Below, piece after piece: positions 1-12,928 of a DNA stretch of 64,000 bases. Within the stretch, counting starts at the first letter, position 1, and the number at the start of each line of letters is the position of its first letter. A program made the position numbers and the translations under genes. The DNA comes from Hymenolepis diminuta. Lineage: Eukaryota > Platyhelminthes > Cestoda > Cyclophyllidea > Hymenolepididae. The notes beneath the pieces are model-generated. The model worked only from the letters and a program-made list of their open reading frames with translations, made no database searches and had not been told where the DNA came from. The stretch is from contig CAADRB010000029.1 in NCBI GenBank assembly GCA_900708905.1, forward strand, positions 1,024,978-1,088,977. Direction: 5' to 3'.

Positions 1-2289
1 CTGGAAACATTAACATACTTCAAGTGAAATCGTGGATGAGAAAATAATTTAATAATATATGCCTCTTTGATTTTCGTCTTCAATTTCTAATCCATAGTGA
101 GACCACCAATAGAAAGCTGCTGGTGAGGAAGGGAATAATTTATCGTGACTCTGAGGTAGGGAATCTATCTCCAATTTTAGACATCTCACTTTTGCGTAAT
201 TAAATAACTCGAAATCTCAAACAAAATGTGATTACAGGAAGTCCTCTCGTTTTCATGAATTAGCATTTTCACGTCATGGTGCCTTTGATGCGCCGCCGAA
301 GATACCGCCACCACAAAGAGTGAGGTAGAGGTTTAGCACATGCACGCACTGGGACCTATAAATTAATACTCATGCATGCGTTTACAAGGCCACGGCCGCA
401 CTCGCGCATTTTAACGCGTGCGCACAGTTCGAAAATGGTAAGTGGGTGAAGAACTATTCTTTGCTGCATTTCCACACCCCCAAAGAGGAGATTGTGTGTG
501 AAGCCCTGGGCCTAAAAATGACTATATAATGCACTCCTCCGCCGGTTCACAGCCTGGTCATTATTCGCACGCATAAACACACTACAAAAGCTTGCGCTAC
601 ATCCCAACACCTGACGTTAGACAACATTCCTAAGGCCGCAGCTCATTCTATACTGTAGATCTTGTAGATTCTTAATTTTATTGAGTGCAGTATGTGAGAA
701 TTTGGGACGTCTGCTTCAGTAGGGAGAAGAATTTATATTTCGGATTTTTATTTATGGAGATATAAATTTGTGATTTAAATGAAACGACCTTGGTTGAAAT
801 AAACAGTGCAAAGAATTATTTGTCCTTTGCGTCTTTACTAGTCAGACGACACACGTGAAAGTATTTGTAAACTATTTTCACGGATAACTTCAACAAATTC
901 AGCAAGACGTAAAAATTGTTCATGGCTTATGCTCCACTAATCTGATTTGATCCAACCTCAAATAGTAATCCAGAATATCACTATGCTAAAAAGTGACTTG
1001 GATTTTTCTGTAACTATGGGATATATACTTTCATATGCCACCATTATAATTTACATTTGTTTCCTAAAATGGATAGTTATGAAAAATACAGACTTCAGAA
1101 AACGTAGAATGAAAAATTACCCTCTCTCACCGGAAAAATAAGAGTAGAGCAACTCAGGTCTTGTCGGTGTAAGTTTAACTTCAAAATAGGCGAATTTTCA
1201 ATCATTTTGTGAGTAGTGAGTCCAAATAATGAAAAGCTATACCACCAGACGTTGTATAGTAGTTTAAAATTTGGAACATGTGTCCTGATAAATGAGAAAT
1301 TATCAAATGCCATCAAATTTTTCTGCTGAGTTTCATATTTTGACCGCTGTGAAACCCTCGACCTAATATAATGTTAAAATTTTTACACAAGTAAGCATCA
1401 TTATGCAAAGATAATTAAAAAGACGACTGTTTTACTTTTTGGAATATATATTTATATTTAAATATATTTCAATAAACCTTTCCTGCATTCTGACAATCTG
1501 TTTCGATTTTAGACAGTAATGTACACTATTGGAGGTTATATTCATGGGAACGCTTTCTCTTCATTTCGTTCAACACCCTGCACTTGGAGTAACTGCTCAT
1601 CTAGTAGCGCAAAAAAGAAGGAGAGTAGCTGCACGACCAATTTCTTCAATGAACGCCTATACTGTTCGAAACGAAAATGTTTGGGCTAACAGAACTCAGC
1701 AGCATTTTAGTAGTGGTCATTACTATCACTCAAAGTTATTACTATTTTCCGACTAGTATTACTATTGACACCAATATTACCCTTTCTGCCATTAGTAAAC
1801 TTTATCGGAATCGCTTTCAAAAGAGGAATTACGACTGAATACTCTAAGTGAATAAGTTAACAACCTCTTAAAATACTAAGAAATGGTAATTAATGAACGT
1901 ATACTTAATATCAAAACATTTTCATTAATACTACCGTTAATCATAATAAGACACTGCTAAAGAAGGTAATGCTTATAATTTTTACTTGGCTTTAAAAATG
2001 GACGTTTACAGAAATCCATAAAGACTCAAGAATTCCACGTAGCAAGAATGAAACCTAACATGAACATGCTATTATTTTTATGAAATAACTTTATATTTCT
2101 CTTTTTTACTGTGGCAAGCTTAGCGAAAATACAAAAGACCGACCAACTGCGGTTAAAATTAACAAGAATGTTTATAAGATTAATATTACATATTTTTTAA
2201 ATTAGAAAGTAGAAAAATTAGATAATTCATGATATTAAGAGTAGCCCCTTTGTTCTTACTCGATCAGAAATTAAATGACATATACGTAC
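1..2289 (-). other. Hox gene intron 1 (partial), non-coding
   Basis: This stretch lies downstream of the donor of the minus-strand Hox exon, so it is the start of its first intron. I looked for a homeobox on both strands, especially the conserved W-F-Q-N-R-R recognition-helix block, and found none. The short open frames here have no recognisable domain. A GC-richer patch at about 280-480 contains several CpGs and could be regulatory, but I cannot assign a function. Confidence 0.6.
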
Positions 2290-2971
2290 CAACAACAGTC
2301 ATCCATGGCCATATTTGTTCCATATTACTGTTAATGTTTCCTATTGACGCGGATCTAACGTTCAGATCAGTCGGTGAGGAGATATTTCCCCCGACAGTAT
2401 AATTTGAAGGTGGTTGAATTTGATTTGGCGGAGGAGGTGGTAAATTGGGTGGTGGGCCGATGGGGATTTGAGGAGGGCGGTGGAGTTGATTAGGGGTTCC
2501 GATTCTGGAAGAAGAGCTCGCGTGCAAGTATCCTTGGATATAACCTTCAGCCGACGGTGAAAAGTAGTTCCTGTTCGGTGAAGAGGCACTGTGTTCAGAT
2601 GCAACTGAACTTGAAGGTGATTGATTAGGCAATGGAAAACCTTCAGTTCTCATATTTGGTCTGTGCTGTAGATTAGTAACCGCTGCAGCATTTAGAAGTG
2701 AGTTTAAATGATCATTTGTTGATCCAATGGGTTCTCTGTTGAAGAAGCTTTGAGCCATAGCAGCTGCTGCCGCTGACATCAATGGAGTTGTATTAGAAGC
2801 TGTCGATGCATGAGTCGGTACTTCTTCATGTATTTCCTTCCCAACAAGGCCCCAAAGTTGAGATGATCTAGAAGTTGATTTATACATTGGATTCTCTTCT
2901 GCGTTTCTATGTTGCAAATTTGTTTCATCGGCTCCACTGTTGCTTTGACCAAACGGAAACCACACCTCCAT
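2290..2971 (-). CDS. Hox transcription factor, first coding exon (hexapeptide exon; homeobox exon outside window)
   Basis: It encodes residues 1-227 plus one base of a predicted homeodomain transcription factor. The start ATG (2969-2971) has an in-frame TAG three codons upstream, which fixes the start. The protein is low in complexity: an alanine run (residues 67-71), Ser/Asn-rich stretches, and a proline-rich segment (about 166-189, with six consecutive prolines). At the C-terminal end is M-E-Q-I-W-P-W-M-T-V-V-G (217-228), a hexapeptide-type PBC/Exd-binding motif. The codon for G228 is split by a consensus GTACGT donor. A hexapeptide just before an intron that precedes the homeobox is typical of Hox genes. 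The W-P-W-M followed by V-V-G suggests a central-class gene (Ubx/abd-A or Lox2/Lox4-like), but orthology cannot be settled without the homeodomain. Hox identity is likely; the paralogue group is uncertain. Confidence 0.72.
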
Positions 2972-3056
2972 TTTCTGCTATGTACACGTGTTTGAACAAA
3001 AAAGTCACAAGCAAATAGTAACTTTTTTGTCAATCCGCAGCCGCGAAAATATTCAA

Positions 3057-3117
3057 CCAATCGCGCTAGCCACCGCACTATGAGCCAATTGGTACAGAGC
3101 ATGCATACGATAATTGG
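3057..3117 (-). promoter_or_regulatory. CCAAT-box cluster upstream of the Hox start
   Basis: Three CCAAT-type motifs lie about 86-146 bp upstream of the Hox ATG: CCAAT at 3057-3061, the palindrome CCAATTGG at 3085-3092, and ATTGG (reverse orientation) at 3113-3117. Their starts are 28 bp apart. CCAAT boxes bind NF-Y in metazoan core promoters. The promoter role is inferred from position and spacing; the transcription start is unknown. Confidence 0.4.
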
Positions 3118-3217
3118 CTAGTTTGGTAATTAGAGAGGAAGGGGTGAAATTGTTGCTTGAGTGGGAGGACAAGTGCACAGGTATCACCCAAGTGCAACCG
3201 TGAGTGCGTGTATTGTA

Positions 3218-3239
3218 GGGGGAGGGAGGAGGGGGAGGG
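3218..3239 (+). other. G-quadruplex-capable G-tract upstream of the Hox exon
   Basis: The plus strand has four G-runs of three or more (GGGGG, GGG, GGGGG, GGG) separated by 1-4 bases, matching the usual G4 pattern. It lies about 250 bp upstream of the Hox start codon. The C-rich complement is on the Hox sense strand. Confidence 0.55.
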
Positions 3240-3594
3240 CAGGACCCATGCATATCCAATGCATTCTCAATAAATCACACATTCAGTACATACTTGAACG
3301 CTGCGCATGTTTGCAAATACAAACTAGCGACTTAGTTGGCATGCGTTTTCCTTAGCGTACTCATAAACATCGATAGTATTTTTTAAAAAACTTACCGTTA
3401 ATTTTTGTATATGTCATATTGCCGGCATATCCAATTATGAAAAAACGTTGGCAAGAGCTATCATCTGAATGGCTGCCAGCTTTAAAGTGATACTTACATC
3501 ATTTGTTCTTAATGATACCCCCTCTCTTTTTTAGCCCTCTTTATGTGTAATGAAATTGTTTGCATTCTTATGGGTGCAAAGAGGAGCGTTTCTG

Positions 3595-3745
3595 TTGCCG
3601 CCAATGGGCCTTTTCGTGTGTGACATTAAAAGTAAACCGCTGATTGGCGTGTGTCTGACAGTGTAATGACTTGTCCGAATTCCAGTAGTCTGTGAATCAG
3701 AGAAGTGCACTGATCAAGGGCACTGCGTACTGCGTGATCAGGGCG
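3595..3745. promoter_or_regulatory. Motif-dense block upstream of the Hox gene, candidate enhancer/promoter
   Basis: This block is richer in GC and in motifs than its flanks. It contains CCAAT (3601-3605), ATTGG (3643-3647), a Meis/Hth-type TGACAG (3656-3661), and an inverted repeat CTGATCA (3710-3716) / TGATCAG (3735-3741). Its regulatory role is inferred from motif density and its position 600-800 bp upstream of the Hox ATG. Confidence 0.25.
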
Positions 3746-6700
3746 ATGTCTTAATGAATATATAAGCATGCATTTCTAATGTGTCGGCCTAAATAAAATT
3801 ACTGATATACAGGACTATTTATAGAAGTCTTTAAACAAAAGCTATTTACGTTTTACTTTTGACTTTTGTAGAGTTCCTTGAAAATATGCACAAACTATGG
3901 CAAACATACAGTGGATATTATTTAATGAAAGATAGGGCAATTGGTTAAAAAAAGAAAAATTTAGGTGATTTTGAATTAAACCAAACGGAATTTTCTTTTT
4001 CAAATGATCGCTTCTTTCAATAAATACACTCCCTGACTATTAAACAATTACTCTGAGTTTTTTTACCGATTCCTTACCTCCTTATCTGGAATGAAAAAAC
4101 ATTTATTTATCGCTCTTTTAGGACTAACCACTTCTACCACTTAATGTACATGAATGGTAATGACCTCTAAGTTATTAACTTGTGTACCGATCACTTCATC
4201 ACTTTTGCTCAGAGTTAATAATTTATTTACTTTGCCAGGAGCTGTGAAAATGAGGAAACTAGTGATATCCGATCCAATATTTTTAAGTGATGAAGAGATC
4301 AAATCAGATTTAACGAAGCCGCCCTAATACGTCGGTCATAAAGGCATTAATTATTTGCTTAATAAGTTTATAAACTCATCGCCAGTGGTTTATAAATAAA
4401 ATCACAGGTCTAAATTTGAGTAATGCAGCATAAAAGCATTTCAATTCAATGAGAATTCAAACCCGTCTAGATTATAAGCACACTTAGATGTATACATAAT
4501 TTAAACACTTTAGAGCTTAACCATTTAAAATTTTTCTCGGACTCACAAAGAATTATTTATTAATAATGTGCAACACAACTCGTTTTTTCCTATTTTTAAT
4601 TTTAAACTTTAAATTAATGCACAATTATAATAAAGATATGGAAAAGCTTCGGAAAAATTTCCAAACACGGTCCAGTACTCGGATAGTTTTCTTCTCAATT
4701 TAAATAGCTTGCTTTTATAAAAATAAAAATATTGCCTGAAATGATGTCCATTTACGAAAAACTGTGAAATTCGCTTCTAAACACACGTTATCATGTATAT
4801 TAATGAAATAATTATTTCCCGAAATATCATATACGTAAATATACAGGATAAGTACATCTGGCGGGAAATAATGCGGTTATCCAATACCCATTACGCTTTT
4901 GTTAGGCTTGAGTTATTACCTACCTGCACGTTATCATTGCAGTTGAATAAAACCAGATCAAAGACTACAACTATGAGGGAGTCTTTCAAGATGCACAGAC
5001 GTTGAACTGATAGGGCTCCCTGAATTTATTGAAAACAGATGCATCAGTAGCACATGTTTCAGGAGCTGCGACGCCATTGCGTTCCATAATCAGATCGGAG
5101 GGGAAGGGAGAAGGACCATGAAAAAACGGAGTGGGGTAGCTGAGTCATAATTCAGGGAAATGGAGAGAAAGGAACATGGTGTGAAAGTATATTAGCCATA
5201 AAATTGGTTAAACGCCGATATTTTCCTTTCAAATAATAATATCTATCATTAGAAAATTGAATTTTTTGCATTATAGAAAAAAAATCTGTTAGCTTTTCCG
5301 TGCCATTTGATTATATTTATTTTTCCAATAAAAATAGCACTTTTGAATACTGATCTAAGATATTCGCCATGATCTTATAACTTCAATTACCTCCATCTTC
5401 TTAATTTAACATTTATTTTATTTTAAGAAAAAGTGTGATCTCACTTCTATCCTTATTTTTCTTTTTATTTTATAAACTAATTACCATCATCCATGTTATT
5501 AATTAAATAAAAATACCTAATTTATTCACCAACTGTGAGAGGTTAAGTAATTAATTTATTCTATTCATTATGTTTCAATAACGTTCATTGAAGAATGACC
5601 CAATAAATAGGTCGAACTTGTAAGCAAATTAAGAAATTATTAAAGTTGAAAATTTTCCCCTGTGCAGAAATCGGTGTGAGGGTTGATAAAAACCAAAGCG
5701 GATAGAAGTGTAAAAATTAATCAGATATGCAGACTAATAAGTAGATAATGGTGAAGTTTAATAATCAAATCCAATTGGACAGTTTCACAAACACTAAGGA
5801 AATAAATCCAATTTAAATATCATCGCATTTGAATCTCTGGATTTGCTTTCCCTTTATATTAAAGTTACGAGGACTTTTGAAACTACTAAAATTGAATTGC
5901 ATGCATAGAAGCATTGAAAATTAGTTTACTTAGTAGAATTTATTCCTCTCTATGTTTGTTCGACTTACGTTTAATCTTCACAGGCCGACATTTATTAAAT
6001 TTTCACGCAAAGACTCTTTCTGAAGAGACAACTTCAAGAACTATTTTTCTCTTTATGTTGACAGTTATTACTGAATATAAGTTTCTATCCAAACTCCATA
6101 TTATCTCATTTTTTCCATAGATTACAACTGCATGCTCACCTATCAAGATTTTTTTAGTCAGGTGATTTTTTATTCCTGTTACGGATTGAATTTAGTACAT
6201 CGAAAGGTCCACTACTACGTATTTTAATTTTACTTACTACAATTTATGGAAATATTATTGCAATCTTGATATGTGAAGTCATCAGCACAGCTTTACTTCG
6301 TGAAGTTCATGCGAAATTATCCGATTAGGGACATTTGGGAGCTGCTATTTTCCCACATTATAACACATTCCATGTCCTGTCCTCGGAGTACACAAATTGT
6401 TGGTATTTTATCCAAAGAATATTCCAAGTAATATCAGTAATACCAAACGACAAACACGAAAAAATAGCGCTTTTGTACATCTTAGAGTTCCGATATTTCT
6501 TTACAGATAGGATCACATTTGAAAATACCTATTTAATTTTACTATTGCGTAAATACAACAGTCGTTCGGAGCTTAGAGTCGGACAGAAACCGATAAACAC
6601 GTTTTCTTTATAAATCACGATTCTAAAATGGCTAACCTATATGATCATATCAGATTATTATAATCAATGATTTAATACATCAGACTATCGCAAACACAAA

Positions 6701-9700
6701 CAATAAAGAACAATGTTTGGATGGATTTGACGAATCGACGAATAGTCTAAAATAGGCTCCTTGATTTTCGGCATACTTGATAATTAATAGAATATGCGCC
6801 TAAGCAAAAGACTAATAATCGGAAATAATAAAGCAGAAAATCATTTGCTTGCTCTGAAAAGATATAATAATCCTATAAAGTATGATAAGATGAGGGTCTA
6901 CCTTTTATTCAGGTGTAAAGTTGACTTTTGTTTTGGTAAATAACATTGATAGTGAACTCGTTTTATTTTAATTTCGTCAAAGTTCAAATTAAATTAAAAG
7001 AGAGGATGATACTACCCCTAATACATTATTCGCATCAGATTTCACTATATTAAAAAAAAGAAAAAATTCATATTTTGATAAGAATTTTACCATTTTATTT
7101 AATCTCAATACTAAATAAGTCGATAATAGATACTGATTAGTTGCCTTTTGTGCGCACTGAGTAATCTTTGTTACCTACCACGACAGTCAGACACAGGTTG
7201 AAGGCTGCAATCAACACGCTAATCTCTGTTAAATGTGCAGGACGCGATAACAATAATTTGAAAATTGGCCTCAGTTCATTTTTCCAAGTAAGCCGATACG
7301 TTAACAACGGGAACTGTTGACCTTTATTTAAGATTACTAGTGGGAAGCAGGAAATGAAAATGGAATCGTAAAAATATAAGTGGTTGACAGAATGTACCAA
7401 AATTTAACTCAAGTAAGCAGAAGGAAGACATAAAATATGTTTGTTAGAAGAAAGAACAAACTAATATTATGCACGAAATATTATACTATTTTTCATCATT
7501 AGTCAGACTACAATTTACAACCTTTAATAGAATGTCTCATGAAGTTGGATTTTTGTAAAGCTCATTTGTTTAACGTTTGCGGATTTTTGCAGTTACTTGA
7601 CGATTAATTTTATTCTCAACAATATATTTTCTCAATTTGAATAAAGCCGTATGCAATTTAAATTAAATGACTAAAACCGATTTCTGATAAGAATCAATAT
7701 AAAAATTATGAGAAAAATCTTGAATTTGTGATATGTATGCACTAGTTAATTCGGTTTGGGGAAGGATAAATATTCATTGAATGAATGAGTTGACCTAATT
7801 AAAGGAGAACACACAAGCGCACTAGGTAAACTCCCATCTCATTGGTCGGTGAGAGAACGCACCTGGCGCCTTATCGCGCTCTTACGACACCACAAAAGGA
7901 CACACGCGATTATGTTGAGCCAATGGCTGATGAGGATAATGATTCATCCCTTTTGCGGGAACCTCATAAAGGATTGCTTAATATTCGTCTAATATTTCGC
8001 AAACATATCCAGTGGGATTCCTATTCAGTCAAAGGATTAAATAACCCAGAGCTTTCCAAAGAGTTTTATTTGATGGAAGAATAAAGGTAAACATGATCTC
8101 TTCATGCTTAGTTCAAATAAGTAATCTGAACATTCATTGCTACTTTAACAATTAAAGTAGAAATGTTATCACAATGCCGGTTTGCCTATTTTAAATCACC
8201 CAGTCTTTCATGTCTGATTTAAGCAAATTTCAAAAACCTTGTTTGTTCCTCTTGAAAGTCGCAAAATTCCATGTATGAATTCTAGAGTTGTGTGGCATAT
8301 TCAAAGCGAAAAAAGTTAAAATAAGACTTCTCAAGCGGCTAGTTTAAAAATTGAAATATTTTTTGGAAATAAAGTGTAACTTCCTAAAAAAATAATCAAA
8401 TGAGTTGAATCAAGATCTCTATAATTTTGAAAATAACGTGAGACAGCCAGATGAATACTTTTTTATAGCCTAAAACACTGGGTTGGTAGAGAAAAACTGA
8501 ACTATTAAAAATAAACCCAAAATCGATGCAAAATTAAGGAGTCTAGTTTGATTTCGCCTGATTTATTTTCAGTTAAAAGATCATGAATAAAAGTAATTCC
8601 CCTATTTTTACAATTTCTAGCATTTAAATCCTAAATCTATGGTTGATTTAAGCAAATCACAAATTTCTCCACATCCACAATAAATTAGTATCTCTAATCT
8701 CAAGTAAGGCTACTTTTATAATCTAACTAAATTATTTTAATAAGATTAAATAAACTTTCCAAAATCAGGATGATATTTGTGGCCGACCAGTTGTGTATTG
8801 AACGATCAGAGAGGAAGCGAGAGGGAAGAGAGGGGGTGGGCTATGCGTCTAATCTGCGGACTTGACAATGGAATTGTATGTGCTAAATAAAGTATATTTA
8901 GAGAGGCTGCCAGTGAGGTGAAAGGTACGAGTCAGTAGGTGCGCAATACATGGCGCGATCGAGCAGACCTAGGAAATAGGGTGCGCAGATACTGCAAATT
9001 CAACAAAAGATACTAGAGCGAAATTAGAAAACTCTTATGGCGTTATTTCTAACAAATTTCCCATACCAGGCTCATATAAGAAGGAAGATGATTTCGTAAA
9101 ATTGATAATTATTGATGAGAAGCTCGTAAACTGCGTCCTTAACTACTATGGGAAGGTTGAAAATAATTGGGCTGACAGCAAAAACGTCCAATAATTGCTG
9201 AGGATATACATGCAATGACTGAATAAATGACTTTGGGAATAATCGGTAGCTCTAATATTTGCGCCAATACAAATGGGGTAGCTTTAAATAAGGAGAACAA
9301 TGCATCATTCATATTTATTCATTCATTCACTTTCAGTTACAATTATATCTTTGTTCTGTTGACTAATCATCGCATATTTTCCTTAAAAATGGTTATTTTT
9401 CTTTCATTAGTTCCCGGTCAGAGTTGACACGTGTATTTTTGCTGTAGCTGGTTAATAAAAGTCCATTTCAACAAAATAGTCATAGACTGCTAATCCCGAT
9501 CTATTTCCCAATTCATTCAACTGGAATTTTGATCAAAATTGCGTTTTTTCTTTTTATCCGAACCATAAAGTATCACTAAAAGTGCAATGGAATTCTAAAG
9601 AACAATACTAGAAGATGAAATAGGTTGTAAAATTTAATTATTAAAGCAGTTTTACTTCCGGAAAGATGTTTTTTCAATTTTGATATCTCAAATCATGACT

Positions 9701-12700
9701 TTCCAGTCTTTATAACTTGACTGATAACTTTTGTCAAAGATAAAGGGACCTTCGAAAAACTGTTTATAATTTCACTGAAATATCATTTTCAATGGCACAT
9801 GTGAGTCCATGCGAAATAATTTAATTTTGCGCTCCATGCTAAAAGTTAAAATAGATTGTGAAAGATTGAACCGAGAAGACTTATTTACTTTATTGTCTTT
9901 AATCTTTCAGATCAATGATACCTAAAATCCTAATATCGATTCTATGATTCTGTGATTTATAAAGCTTTGTAAATAAGCTAAACGAGACCATGTTGTTGCA
10001 TGCAGTTTCTTGGAGGTGGAACAAAGATAACCTTAAACTTACTCCAAGTTGATTTGAAATGAACTTCAGAAGCCCTAATGAATCTACACCTTTTACGGTT
10101 TCTGCTATTGATTCTACGGTAGGTAGCTAAAGGGGTTAACATTATTATATCACGATGTTACTTTAATGTCCTGCTTGATTAGTTTGATAGTTTAGGCAGC
10201 GTAGTCTTAGTAAGAATCTATTAGAGCCTATCTTATTGACAAAGCAAGAGAGAATAAAAGGATATGCAGGTCTAAACGAGTAATATGTATTAAAATATGA
10301 TCCATGAAATATTTAAGGGTAGAAGATTGAGAGAAAGCAACCATCTTACCAAAATGGCTACTTTCATCTAAAGCAGCATGATTGAGCATGATCTTGGTTC
10401 AAGTTTCTCATTAATTCCTGTTAATCTGTATGTTGGGAAGTGCCTCCATACTTTATAGCTAAGATGCTAGCTTATCCTACTCCACATGTTTCAGTAGTAT
10501 CGCGTTTTGAGGATTACAATTAATATATTTCCTCAGGACAATGCATCTAACCTTACGAAATTATATAAATTGATTATTTATCAATATATATTCAAGGAAA
10601 ATATGGTTTCCATCTATTCATTCATTATTTACAATCTGCGACTTTTGTAAAATTGAAATATTTTTTCTTATATTTACCATTTTTTCAGAATTCAGATTTT
10701 GAATTTAAGTAAATTCGTCAAGCTATTTTACACAGTGATTTAAAGGAAGCATTTATCAACGTCTATAAGATTTGTGAAAGAGTTTGTTTGCTCATATCGT
10801 ACTATTAAATTATCTACGCCTTAAAGGAAGTCAAGGGCGGATACAGTGACGCTAGTCCTTCGGACTCATTCCGGATATAAATATGACAGACCTTCACTGT
10901 CAAGAAATGACAGAGCTGATCAACTAAAACAAAATCTGAAAGAAGTCAAAAATGAAGTCAAGTGAGAATTTCCAACTCCATGTTGGATCGAGCTTTTTTA
11001 TAAGCGTCTGATCACCAGTAGGAACCTTATATATTCTTCATATAAGAGAAATGCAAACTCATCTAATATTCATAATTCATGAATAAACTTTTTAGATTAA
11101 TTTATTATTATATGATTTTCCATTGCATAGTAACAATAATTAACATTTAAAGTAAAATGATTAAAGCCATCCATTAAAATTTGGCATAGAGAAGGATCGA
11201 AAGGACGACGAGAATAGCATCACGGAGTCAAGTTTTAATTCATATGAATTGTACAGTCACCTCGTTTTCCACCTTCTACCTAAAGAATATTAAGTTCCAC
11301 TGTTCAAAAATTTGGTTTCTAGAATCTGGTCATTGTAAAAGACTATTTTTTAATATTAATTAGTTGTCTCTGAACTCAGGATCAATCAAATTTCACTTAG
11401 TTCAAATTTCTAATAATAGTTCTCATTGGTTTAAAATTAAGCCATTGGAACTTCTCCTGGGTAAATGATTATTGCAATTAGTTAAATATTTTGTGAGATA
11501 TTTGATAAATTGAAAGTATATAATTCAATAGAATCTGCAAATTTCCTTTATTAGCTCATTAAGTGTGCCATTAATAACGTCAAAGCGAATGTGCCTTTTC
11601 TTTAAAAGATATACTATTTCGTTGGCCTTTATATACCAATGCGAGCGTCAGGAGTGAATTAATGTCAAATGTTGCAATAAATTCCCTTTTGACTTATAAA
11701 TGACAACTGGCCTTGGTACCCAACATCAGAACTGATATCATTGGAAACAGAAACTATGTCTAATTTTCATTTAACCTATGTGAACAGAAATGAATGTTTG
11801 TAAATAGAAATATTTTTGCTCCCACTTCGGCAAAATTTTGTTGTTTCTAGTCGAAATAGTTGTAGGCATGTGGCAGGAAATAGATTTTAAATAAATTTGT
11901 CATATTATGAAATAAATTTGATCAAATAATAGTAGACAGAATGAATAGAAATTTATCAAACACAGTTTCGTAAAATAAATGGGAATAAACTTTAATCACA
12001 GGTTTAATAAGTGTCATTCTTGAAGTTGCTATATATGTATTGTTCATGTATCAGCGTAGAGTTTGTGTATTTTAATTTACCATTTCCTTCGAGAACACGT
12101 ATATTTAAACTGCTTTTCGATGGATGAATCAAAATAATACTACTGTGGAAGGGGACGCTATCAAGTATAAATTGGAGTAAATGCATTTCACTAAAGAATA
12201 TAGAGAAAGCAATGGTACGAAAACTGGGATGTGAGTCAAGAAGAAGGTATTGAAGTCATTATATCAAGTCTTACTTAAACTATGAATGTAATGAGTTGCC
12301 CACTTTCTCATATGGAGTTCAGCTTAATGTCTTATGTTCTAGTGTATAAATTTTATATTTTAATCCCCAGGTTCCTAAGTGACTTTACCACTAATATGTT
12401 TCTGAATTTGCTGACCGGCTGAGTTAAATACGTGGTTGGTCACGCCACACTGATCAATTTGTAAACTGAATATGATAAATATGGGAGTCTCAGTCATTGA
12501 ATATCTGCTAATAATTATAACCATAAAAATCTCATAAACATGTAAGTTTATCATTATTACATTGTTTGAACACATATTTCCTGGCTAATTTAAATTAAGC
12601 CTAAACTACTCCAATCAAATTAATTAATTAATTTTTATTTTAATGAAATCGATAATCACACATCCAGGCACTTTTACATTTATAGGAACACATTTGTTTT

Positions 12701-12745
12701 AATTTAAAACAAGTATTTCATTCATTGCTAACTAAAATGCATGAT
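3746..12745. other. Gene-poor intergenic region between the Hox exon and the Ig-like gene
   Basis: I see no supportable gene here. The sequence is mostly AT-rich and unique-looking, with no tandem array or recognisable transposon. GC-richer islands occur at about 5030-5180, 7800-7940 and 8770-8990. An 80-codon open frame at 7842-8084 covers one island, but it has no recognisable domain and no clear splice context, so I do not call it. Given the neighbouring Hox exon, some islands may be cis-regulatory. Confidence 0.55.
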
Positions 12746-12754
12746 TATAAAAAG
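12746..12754 (+). promoter_or_regulatory. Possible TATA box of the Ig-like gene
   Basis: TATAAAAAG lies 183 bp upstream of the ATG at 12929. It matches a metazoan TATA box, and the downstream gene appears intronless. In AT-rich DNA such matches arise easily by chance. Confidence 0.25.
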
Positions 12755-12928
12755 TCTGTCCATTAAAGCAGCATTCTGAAACAGGCTGAAATCTGTTTGG
12801 TTGTTCAATACTGGGACATCATTCAAGCAGCCAATAAGAAATCACAACACACTTGTATGTGTGCAAGATGCAACTCTTGCTGAGTAATTGCACTGATAGA
12901 CACACAGAACTAGGACAACAGATGAAGA

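Noticed and set aside
3053..3259. 68-codon minus-strand open frame upstream of the Hox exon
   Set aside because: Pro-rich stretch is just the G-tract complement; probably promoter or 5' UTR, no domain.
7842..8084. 80-codon plus-strand open frame over a GC-richer island
   Set aside because: No signal, domain, splice partner or upstream promoter; the length is expected by chance in a GC-richer patch.
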